Shown here in pieces: positions 13,944 to 20,549 of a stretch of DNA of 22,062 bases. The stretch is from JAFDVL01 sp043736395. Lineage in GTDB: Bacteria; Acidobacteriota; Blastocatellia; RBC074. The notes beneath the pieces were generated by a model that searched no databases, was not told the origin of the DNA, and worked only from the letters and a program-made list of their open reading frames with translations. Positions within the stretch are counted from its first letter, which is position 1; each line of letters starts with the position of its first letter. Both the position numbers and the translations under genes were made by a program. The stretch is taken from contig JAYTCQ010000331.1 in assembly GCA_043736395.1 (NCBI GenBank), positions 1 to 22,062 of the forward strand. The letters are read 5' to 3'.

Positions 13944-15428
13944 ATGCCTTTCTGTTCTAATTGCGGTAAATCAACGGGAATCGGTGATCCCTTTTGTGGA
14001 GAATGCGGAGTTCCGCAAAAAACGGCGGCGGCGCAAACTCCAATTCCGGCCAGACCAGTCGCGCCGATGTCTGCGCCTTCTGGCATTCAGCATTTGCCTG
14101 CCGGTGTCCTGCTGGCAGATCGTTATCAAGTTATGCAGCGGATTGGTGGTGGTGGAATGGGTTCGGTTTATAAAGCGGCAGACCGTAATCTGGCGGGACG
14201 AATTGTAGCAGTCAAGGAAATGATGGAGATGTTTTCTGATCCGAATACGCGCGCCAAAGCCATTGAAGATTTCAGGCGCGAATCAGAACTTTTAGCCGGA
14301 CTGGAACACCCTTCAATTCCGACGATTTATGATTACTTTTTTGATTCGTTACGCGGACGCTACTATCTTGTGATGCGGTTTATTGATGGTGGAGATTTAG
14401 CCGATTACCAACAAGCCAATGGTGGCAGAATTGACGAACTGAGCGTCACGCAATGGGGCATCCAGATTTGTGACGTGCTGGATTATATTCATTCCCAAAA
14501 TCCACCTCTCATTTATCGTGATTTGAAGCCTGCTAATTTAATGCTTGATATGCGCACCCAAAAAGTAATGCTGGTAGATTTTGGGATTGCGCGATTTGTC
14601 TCTCCGGCGCAAAAAGGTGTCACGGCAGTAGGAACGATGGGATACGCGCCGCCCGAATTATTTTCAGGCAAAGTTGTCACGGGATCAGATTTGTATTCGC
14701 TCGGCGCGACTATGTTTCATCTCTTAACTGGTAAAGATCCGCAGGAAAATCCATTGTTGATTTTTGATTTCACCAAAAATCCAAAGCCCAGAGAAATTCA
14801 TCCGGCAATTTCTGAAGCCATGGAAAAAATAATCTGTCGCGCTGTCGAACACGATTCCGAAAGACGTTTTCCATCGGCTCGCGATTTTCGCATGGAGCTG
14901 CTGACCCATCTCAAGACATTACCAGCTACTCATCAAACGATCGCCATGCCGGCAGTGTCGCTCCCGACTGAAAACCGTACGGAGAGTGTACAAGAAGTCT
15001 CTGAGGCACCTGCAACTTGCGCTCAGTGTGGTCAAGCGTTTAGTCTAGGGGATGTGTTCTGTATCGCCTGTGGCGCTGATTTGAAAAGCGGTCGTCGCAT
15101 TACGGCTAAATTGATTATTGAAGGAACGAATGAAATTGCTGCTCAATTTCCATTAGACGCTGAAGGTGAGCACTTAATTGGACGTCCCGATCCAGGTACA
15201 GGAATTATTCCTGCCGTAGATTTATCGCGCTTCGATCCGCAGGGAATCTCACGTCGTCATGCCAAATTGGTGGCGCGCGGCGGACAATTTCTGATCGAAG
15301 ACTTAGGTAGTATTAATGGCACGTTCATTAACAATAAAATCAAGCTTTCTTCTCAGGAGCGTCATCTTCTTAGCAGTGGAGACAGCGTTCGCATTGGCAG
15401 TGCGTCAATGAAATTTGTAGTGAGCTGA
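13944..15428 (+). CDS. Ser/Thr protein kinase with two zinc ribbons and C-terminal FHA
   Basis: A 494-aa Hanks-type kinase with no membrane segment. Zinc ribbon 1 is at residues 4-21 (Cys4/7/18/21). The kinase domain spans about 60-325: glycine loop IGGGGMGSVY (67-76), Lys91 in VAVKEM, Glu113, catalytic loop YRDLKPANLM (191-200) with Asp193, DFG 212-214, and APPE 235-238. The usual His of HRD is Tyr. Zinc ribbon 2 is Cys359/362/373/376. The FHA domain (about 400-494) has GRPD, SRRH (436-439) and EDLGSINGTFIN (452-463). All phosphotransfer residues are present, so it should be active. PASTA and sensor domains are absent, so input probably comes through protein contacts. It could phosphorylate itself and its FHA-bearing neighbours. 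Confidence 0.95.
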   Translation: MPFCSNCGKSTGIGDPFCGECGVPQKTAAAQTPIPARPVAPMSAPSGIQHLPAGVLLADRYQVMQRIGGGGMGSVYKAADRNLAGRIVAVKEMMEMFSDPNTRAKAIEDFRRESELLAGLEHPSIPTIYDYFFDSLRGRYYLVMRFIDGGDLADYQQANGGRIDELSVTQWGIQICDVLDYIHSQNPPLIYRDLKPANLMLDMRTQKVMLVDFGIARFVSPAQKGVTAVGTMGYAPPELFSGKVVTGSDLYSLGATMFHLLTGKDPQENPLLIFDFTKNPKPREIHPAISEAMEKIICRAVEHDSERRFPSARDFRMELLTHLKTLPATHQTIAMPAVSLPTENRTESVQEVSEAPATCAQCGQAFSLGDVFCIACGADLKSGRRITAKLIIEGTNEIAAQFPLDAEGEHLIGRPDPGTGIIPAVDLSRFDPQGISRRHAKLVARGGQFLIEDLGSINGTFINNKIKLSSQERHLLSSGDSVRIGSASMKFVVS

Positions 15429-15469
15429 CCGGCTGCTGTAAGAGTGCAGTTAAATAATAATCGCTGTGA

Positions 15470-15997
15470 ATGGTCGCCGCGAAATTCCCCCTGAATCAAA
15501 TGGAAACTTTTTCGAACATTGAAGAAAATTCCCCGGTACGCGCAGATGAAAATCCATTCATCCGCAAAATTCCTTATGGGGAAAATATTCCGGCCAACTT
15601 TGGGTTACGCGCTACTGCTATCCTAATTGATTACATCTTAACCCTGTTGGTTTTTGCCTTTTTTCTTGTCTTAACTTCAATTTGTAGAAGCCTGGTTCCT
15701 ACTATTGCTAATTTAATTTCAATCGTCGGATACATTGCGATTATTAGTTTTATCGTTTGGAATCGAATTTTCCTTTGCGTCAAAGAAGGACAGAGTATCG
15801 GGCAAAAACTGGTCGGCATTAAAATCATCAATCAGGATGGGAGTGCGCCGGGTTATCGAACCATTTTGCTGCGACATCTGGTCGGTTACCCGTTGTCATT
15901 CTTTTGTGCGGGATTAGGTTTTCTGTGGATGATTATCGACCCAAAGCAACGTGGCTGGCACGATAAGTTATCTAACACACTGGTCGTCAAAAGGTAG
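15470..15997 (+). CDS. RDD-family membrane protein
   Basis: A 175-aa inner-membrane protein of the RDD family, whose functions are poorly defined; some members are thought to move ions or small solutes. A hydrophilic N-terminus of about 45 residues precedes three helices (about 48-72, 79-103, 138-156). The family signature is clear: GLRATAILIDYIL with Arg47 and Asp54, EGQSIGQKLVGIKIINQDG, and the C-terminal DPKQRGWHDKLSNTLVVKR. Start is uncertain: ATG at 15470 and ATG at 15500 are both possible and neither has a good Shine-Dalgarno. It lies 41 bases after the kinase on the same strand, so it is probably in the same transcript and could be a membrane target or anchor of the module. Confidence 0.87.
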   Translation: MVAAKFPLNQMETFSNIEENSPVRADENPFIRKIPYGENIPANFGLRATAILIDYILTLLVFAFFLVLTSICRSLVPTIANLISIVGYIAIISFIVWNRIFLCVKEGQSIGQKLVGIKIINQDGSAPGYRTILLRHLVGYPLSFFCAGLGFLWMIIDPKQRGWHDKLSNTLVVKR

Positions 15998-16052
15998 TTT
16001 TATTTGAAAGAAATTAGTGATTGTACTTCCTTCACTGATCGAGGTAGTAAGT

Positions 16053-17216
16053 ATGCTCAATTGTGGGAAATGTGGAGCATCTGTAACAGAAACTGCGGTC
16101 TTTTGTTCAATGTGTGGCGTTCGACTTAACGCTTCTGAAAGTGGCTCGACTGAAAAAAGCGATTCGCCTTTGAACAAAGCTTCTCGTGCACTGGCGAAGG
16201 CTTCTGGCTTAAGCCGAACTCAATCAACTTCTCGTTCACAGCTGATTTTTCGGCTTTCTTCCCTCGCTGCTGGTTTATTATTATTGGGTAGTGCTTATCT
16301 TTTTTATCGCAGCCAATCCGCCGGGGGAAATTCACCTGTATTTAATTTTGTAGCGCCACTTGATAAGCTCAATCAGTCATTAACTGAAGGACGCCAAAGC
16401 TTTGACCAAGGTGATTTCACAACCGCCATCCAAAAATTTGAGCAAGCCAAAATGCTGAGTCCTAATAATACCGCCGTTCATCTGAATCTGGCTCGCGCTT
16501 ATGATTCCGCCGGACAAGTGGATAATGCGCTCACTGCTCTTTCGCACGTTGTGGAACTTGACTCAAAAAATAATGAGGCGCGATTCCAACGCGGCATGAT
16601 TATGCTGAATCGCGGCGCCTGGAAAGAAGCCTTTAATGATCTTGATTACTTAGCTAAAAATGCTGGCGGCACGGAACAAGGCAATCGCGCAAATCAAATC
16701 CTTGGCAGTTTTAAAACGAATCGCCCGGCTGAACTCATTACGCCTGATGTAATTGCCCGAACAATTCAAAAACGTGTCAGACGTGGCATTGAATTACCCG
16801 AGGTCAATGGAATCGCACCCAGCTTAGCCTTAACATTACCTAAATTGGCAGGCGAAGCGCCTGGCGCTTTTTCTAACGTCAATGCTGAAGAATCTGTCGG
16901 TGCTGGTGCGCTGGCACAAAATCACAAAAGCCGTGGCACAAATTATCTGGGTTCAAAAATGTATGCTTCCGCGCTTAATGAATTACAATCCGCGCATTCA
17001 CTGACACCTGAGGATCCCGATATCAATTACCTCATTGGGCAGGCTTACAGTGGGATGAAAAAATATGCATTAGCCCGACAATATTATGAAAAATGCGAAA
17101 GCGGAACTTACTTTGAAGTAGCTCGTCGTAATATAAAAATCGCTAAGGATCGGGAACAGGAAGAAGCTAAAAAACTCAGCAAAAAATCACGCAAAGAAGA
17201 AAAAACCGATGAATAA
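16053..17216 (+). CDS. Zinc-ribbon, single-TM, TPR protein
   Basis: A 387-aa protein spanning the membrane once. The N-terminal zinc ribbon has Cys4/7/18/21, the same positions as in the kinase and the small FHA protein. A Ser/Thr-rich linker (27-62) leads to one helix (about 67-86, LSSLAAGLLLLGSAYLFY). TPR helices follow at about 105-205 (QSFDQGDFTTAIQKFEQAKM, AVHLNLARAYDSAGQVDNAL) and 300-365 (DINYLIGQAYSGMKKYALAR). The C-terminal 25 residues are highly charged. Basic residues before the helix favour a cytoplasmic ribbon and periplasmic TPRs. ATG at 16053 is chosen because GAGG lies eight bases upstream and the ribbon then begins at residue 4; the frame is open to 16017. There is no FHA domain; Ser/Thr-rich linker sites could be phosphorylated. 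Confidence 0.88.
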   Translation: MLNCGKCGASVTETAVFCSMCGVRLNASESGSTEKSDSPLNKASRALAKASGLSRTQSTSRSQLIFRLSSLAAGLLLLGSAYLFYRSQSAGGNSPVFNFVAPLDKLNQSLTEGRQSFDQGDFTTAIQKFEQAKMLSPNNTAVHLNLARAYDSAGQVDNALTALSHVVELDSKNNEARFQRGMIMLNRGAWKEAFNDLDYLAKNAGGTEQGNRANQILGSFKTNRPAELITPDVIARTIQKRVRRGIELPEVNGIAPSLALTLPKLAGEAPGAFSNVNAEESVGAGALAQNHKSRGTNYLGSKMYASALNELQSAHSLTPEDPDINYLIGQAYSGMKKYALARQYYEKCESGTYFEVARRNIKIAKDREQEEAKKLSKKSRKEEKTDE

Positions 17217-17256
17217 TTTTGATGGTTTACGCTTGATGCTGTAAGTTTTATTTCTT

Positions 17257-19005
17257 ATGCCGAGTCTTATTGTCAAATCCAATTCTAAAAACGCAGATTC
17301 TGTGATTGAACTCAATCGTCCGCGCGTCACCATTGGCCGCTCCGCTCGCAATGACCTTTGGACGGATGATCCGTTTACATCGCGTCTGCACGCCGAAATT
17401 CGCCAGCGTGGCGATGGTTTCTGGCTGAGCGACATGGGCAGCGCAAACGGAACTTATTTCAATTCTGTCCGCTTAACAACTTCAGTTATTCTTCATAACC
17501 GTGATGTTATCCGTGTCGGTGAGACCGAAATAATTTTTATTGAGGATGAAGACACCTCACCGCTGCGCAAACAAACCGGAGTTTTAATCGCACCGCAAAT
17601 TTTTGGCGATCAGCTTCAACCGGAAGCGACGATTACTCCGCAATCTCCACAATCTTCGAACTCAACCAACCTGGCTGTCTCGCGACTTCTTTCCTCGATT
17701 GATCTTAATCAAACAACGACTGATGGAATTCACAAAACAGCCGACACTCCCAGCGAAGTGTTAGCAGTCATTAGCCGCGTTAGTCTGGCGCTGTTGTCAT
17801 CGCTTTCGCTGGATGAGACCTTGCATCGCGTGCTGGATTCGATTTTTGAAGCCTTGCCTGCCGATCAGGGATACCTGATGTTGTTCGAGCGTAATCCAGA
17901 CACCAAGCAGGACGAATTAATTTGCAAGGCTCGCAAAATGCGCAAGCCGAAGCCGAACTTTGAAACTGAAGATGTCAAAATTAGTCACTCGATTTCTGAA
18001 TTAGTACTCGAACAAGGCAAATCAGTTTTGACTTCAGATGCTCAACACGATCCGCGTTTTCAGTCGCACCAGTCCGTTGTTCTCAGCGGCATTCGATCCG
18101 TGATGGCTGTGCCGTTAATGATGGACGCTAAAGTCTTGGGAATGATTTATGTGGACAGTTCCTTCGGTACAAATCGTTTCACCGAATCGCAATTGGAGCT
18201 ACTAACGCTGATCGCCGGAGTCGCTTCAATTCGAATTGAAAATGCTCGCCTGCTGGATGTGCAGGTTGAGCAAAAACGTTTGGCTAATGAATTAAGCGTC
18301 GCCAGTGAAATTCAATTGCGTCTGCATCCGGCGAATCCTCCGACGATTGAAGGCTATGATTTAATTGGTGTCAGTTTTCCCTGTTATGAAGTCGGCGGCG
18401 ATTACTACGATTTTATTGATCGCAAAAATGGTAAATGGGCAGTTGCGCTCGGAGACGTTTCGGGCAAAGGAACAGGAGCCGCGTTGCTGATGTCGTCCTT
18501 GCATGCAGCCGTCCGCGCGCATATCACAACTCCCGCTTCGGCTCCTGAAGTCGTGGCGCAAATCAATCAGTATATTCACGAAAACACTCCCTCCAATCGC
18601 TACATCACATTTTTTTACAGTGAGCTTGATCCTGTTACCAACCAACTGAGCTACGTCAATGCCGGTCACAATGCACCGATTCTCGTCCGCGCTTCAGGTG
18701 CAGTCGAGCGTCTCGACGAAGGTGGCTTACCTGTCGGGCTAATGCCTTTCGTCAAGTATTTTGAAATCACAGTCCAACTAAATCCCGGCGATGTTTTAGT
18801 CGTGTATTCCGACGGCGTTACGGAGAGCGTCAATGAACAGGAAGAAGAATTTGACGAACCGCGACTCATCGAGGTCATTCAAAAAAATATGACCCGTTCC
18901 GCCGCTGGAATTCGCGACCGCATTGATGAAGCGCTGACCCGCTTCGTCGGCAAAGCCAAATCCGTTGACGACCTGACGATGTTGATCGTCAAGCGAGAGG
19001 CGTAA
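17257..19005 (+). CDS. FHA-GAF-SpoIIE (PP2C) Ser/Thr phosphatase
   Basis: A 582-aa soluble protein with three domains. The FHA domain is at about 5-95, with GRSARN (27-32), SRLH (42-45) and GSANGTYFN (61-69). The GAF domain is at about 168-332 (ALPADQGYLMLFERNP, VMAVPLMMDAKVLGMIYVDS) and probably senses a small ligand or partner. A short helical linker (333-355) leads to an RsbU/SpoIIE phosphatase domain (about 345-582). Metal-binding aspartates are present: VGGDYYD (Asp382), LGDVSGKG (Asp400), YSDGVTE (Asp519) and DDLT (571-574). It should dephosphorylate Ser/Thr phosphoproteins, and its FHA domain may bring it to targets of the nearby kinase. It starts 40 bases after the TPR gene; the Shine-Dalgarno is weak. 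Confidence 0.94.
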   Translation: MPSLIVKSNSKNADSVIELNRPRVTIGRSARNDLWTDDPFTSRLHAEIRQRGDGFWLSDMGSANGTYFNSVRLTTSVILHNRDVIRVGETEIIFIEDEDTSPLRKQTGVLIAPQIFGDQLQPEATITPQSPQSSNSTNLAVSRLLSSIDLNQTTTDGIHKTADTPSEVLAVISRVSLALLSSLSLDETLHRVLDSIFEALPADQGYLMLFERNPDTKQDELICKARKMRKPKPNFETEDVKISHSISELVLEQGKSVLTSDAQHDPRFQSHQSVVLSGIRSVMAVPLMMDAKVLGMIYVDSSFGTNRFTESQLELLTLIAGVASIRIENARLLDVQVEQKRLANELSVASEIQLRLHPANPPTIEGYDLIGVSFPCYEVGGDYYDFIDRKNGKWAVALGDVSGKGTGAALLMSSLHAAVRAHITTPASAPEVVAQINQYIHENTPSNRYITFFYSELDPVTNQLSYVNAGHNAPILVRASGAVERLDEGGLPVGLMPFVKYFEITVQLNPGDVLVVYSDGVTESVNEQEEEFDEPRLIEVIQKNMTRSAAGIRDRIDEALTRFVGKAKSVDDLTMLIVKREA

Positions 19006-19007
19006 AT

Positions 19008-19107
19008 AAAGTCTTTAGAGTCTGTCGAGTCTATTAAGTCTTTAGAGTCGAGCAGCCCGCTTCGCGTAACGACTTCCGCAATAAAAGACTCTAAGGACTC
19101 AATAGAC
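19008..19107. repeat. Nine-base periodic repeat with 21-bp inverted repeat
   Basis: Between the phosphatase and PrsW genes, units of nine bases run in tandem from 19010: AGTCTTTAG, AGTCTGTCG, AGTCTATTA, AGTCTTTAG. The 14-mer AAGTCTTTAGAGTC occurs twice (19009-19022, 19036-19049). The arm at 19029-19049 pairs with 19087-19107 in inverted orientation: of 21 positions 19 are Watson-Crick, one is G-U and one mismatches, around a 37-base loop. The RNA could form a strong hairpin just before the PrsW start. No U tract follows, so it is a poor terminator. It looks like a short interspersed palindromic element. Confidence 0.8.
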
Positions 19108-19123
19108 CCTACAGATCTTCTTC

Positions 19124-20335
19124 ATGCTTTCCGACTTCTTCTTATTACCACTGCTTTCCCTGACACCATGCGTTTTATGGCTGTGGTATTTTTACAGTCG
19201 GAGTCTTTACAAACGTCCGTCGCTTCGGGTTATTGCGATTACTTTTGGTCTTGGCGCAGCCGCCACAATTCTGGCCTTACCGCTTAATTATTTTGGACAA
19301 AAAATCTATGAGCAAGTCGCGGGAACCAGCTTACTGGCCAGAGTGTTGATGCTTTTTTTAGTTGTTGGGCCGATTGAAGAATTTTGTAAATTATTAGCTG
19401 TGCTGGCTTATGCCTATCGCCGGAAAGAATTCGATGAACCGCTTGATGGCGTAATTTACAGCACATCTGCGGCACTTGGTTTTGCCGCGGTCGAAAATAT
19501 TTTTTATCTTTCGCAAAGCAACCTCATGCTGGTTTTACTGCGTGGCCCGTTGTCAAATCCAGGACACGCGTTGTTTTCCTCTTTATGGGGGCTGAGCCTG
19601 AGCCGCGCCAAATCAGCTCCGAATGTAATGGCGTCTCGCTTTGCAATTATTTTCAAAGGATGGTTGGTAGCATCGTTATTACACGGCACGTTCGATGCTT
19701 TGTTAATGGCTACGGAAGGCGTCAGTCAGATTTTATTTTATGCAGTGATTGCCGCGTTGCTGGCGTTATTTTTCTGGGTCAGAAAACAAATCAATTTTCA
19801 CCGTGACGCTTCTCCGCACCGTGAAGAAACGATGCTTTTGCCGATCAGCAATACCTGCGAAAGCTGCGGAGCCAAAGGCATCGCCGGAGAACTTTGCAAC
19901 CAATGTGGTCAATTAATTTCGACTCCACCAGAGTCATTAATTTGTCCGGTCTGTGCGGCAGTCAATCGCTCCGAAGCCCGTTATTGCTTGCGATGCGGAG
20001 CCAACCTTAAATTAACTGCTGCCGAAAATCTTGATCATCGTCCGCATTTAATTACGATTTTAGAAGATGGAAAAGAAAAGCTGGCGTGCATTCTGAACCG
20101 CGTCGAAATCACTGTCGGGCGAACGTTGAATAATGCTTTTGTGATTGACCATCCTTCTGTTTCCAAAAATCACGCCCGGATTTTAAAAATTGATGACGAG
20201 CATGTCTTAATTGATTTGGAGAGCAGTAATGGCACTTTCATTAATGGACAACGTATCTCCGGCGAAACCAAACTGGTAGACGGATGTGAAGTTCGCTTCG
20301 GGCGAGCCAGGTTTGTTTACCTCAGAAATAATTGA
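19124..20335 (+). CDS. PrsW-family membrane protease fused to two zinc ribbons and FHA
   Basis: A 403-aa protein. The N-terminal 225 residues form a multi-helix membrane domain like PrsW intramembrane proteases, related to CAAX-type enzymes: VVGPIEEFCKLLAV carries Glu85, Glu86 and Lys89, AAVENIFYLS carries Glu124, NPGHALFSSLWG carries His148, and LLHGTFDALL carries His187 and Asp191. These are the expected catalytic positions. The cytoplasmic part has zinc ribbon 1 (Cys245/248/258/261), zinc ribbon 2 (Cys274/277/288/291), and an FHA domain (about 308-403) with GRTLNN, SKNH (347-350) and SSNGTFIN (367-374). In Bacillus, PrsW cleaves the anti-sigma factor RsiW; whether this one has such a target is unknown. 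The FHA tail suggests that phosphothreonine binding controls or targets it. Confidence 0.92.
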   Translation: MLSDFFLLPLLSLTPCVLWLWYFYSRSLYKRPSLRVIAITFGLGAAATILALPLNYFGQKIYEQVAGTSLLARVLMLFLVVGPIEEFCKLLAVLAYAYRRKEFDEPLDGVIYSTSAALGFAAVENIFYLSQSNLMLVLLRGPLSNPGHALFSSLWGLSLSRAKSAPNVMASRFAIIFKGWLVASLLHGTFDALLMATEGVSQILFYAVIAALLALFFWVRKQINFHRDASPHREETMLLPISNTCESCGAKGIAGELCNQCGQLISTPPESLICPVCAAVNRSEARYCLRCGANLKLTAAENLDHRPHLITILEDGKEKLACILNRVEITVGRTLNNAFVIDHPSVSKNHARILKIDDEHVLIDLESSNGTFINGQRISGETKLVDGCEVRFGRARFVYLRNN

Positions 20336-20340
20336 AGTGT

Positions 20341-20368
20341 TTGCCAATGAGCAGACCTCATCTATAAT
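20341..20368 (+). promoter_or_regulatory. Candidate sigma70 promoter of the microprotein-lnt unit
   Basis: TTGCCA (20341-20346, 5 of 6) and a perfect TATAAT (20363-20368) are separated by 16 bases, starting five bases after the upstream stop codon. The expected transcription start near 20375 is only about seven bases before the ATG at 20382, so the message would be almost leaderless. That fits the lack of a Shine-Dalgarno there. This is the closest consensus promoter I found in the window. Confidence 0.6.
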
Positions 20369-20381
20369 CACACTACAATTT

Positions 20382-20549
20382 ATGTTACCGATTAAGCACC
20401 TGACACAACAAGATAAACGCGCCTTGATTCTCTATTTTTCCATCGCTTTGCTCAGCGCCACCTGCCTGGCATTTGTGATGCTATACCTCTCAGATTTTAA
20501 GCTGACGAATCAAGAAACTGCACAACCTTCTGCATTGCGTAAACGTTAA
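20382..20549 (+). CDS. 55-residue single-TM microprotein
   Basis: A small protein with a charged N-terminus (KHLTQQDKRA), one hydrophobic helix (about residues 14-37, ALILYFSIALLSATCLAFVM) and a polar, basic C-terminus (ALRKR). I do not recognise the family. The promoter at 20341-20368 would start RNA just before this ATG. The stop overlaps the lnt start by one base (TAATG), a typical sign of translational coupling. The frame is open upstream to 20286, but that start lies inside the PrsW gene and upstream of the promoter. It could be a lipoprotein-pathway accessory or simply a short membrane peptide that couples lnt translation. Confidence 0.65.
   Translation: MLPIKHLTQQDKRALILYFSIALLSATCLAFVMLYLSDFKLTNQETAQPSALRKR

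Noticed and set aside
17187..17435. Minus-strand frame opposite the start of the FHA-GAF-phosphatase gene
   Set aside because: Mirror of a strongly conserved FHA coding region; low-complexity translation and no start signal.
19008..19107. Possible CRISPR array or transposon end
   Set aside because: Units are nine bases with no spacers of constant length, there are no cas or transposase genes nearby, and no target-site duplication is visible.
20286..20381. Longer start for the 55-residue microprotein
   Set aside because: It would begin inside the PrsW-FHA gene and upstream of the consensus promoter, with no ribosome-binding site.
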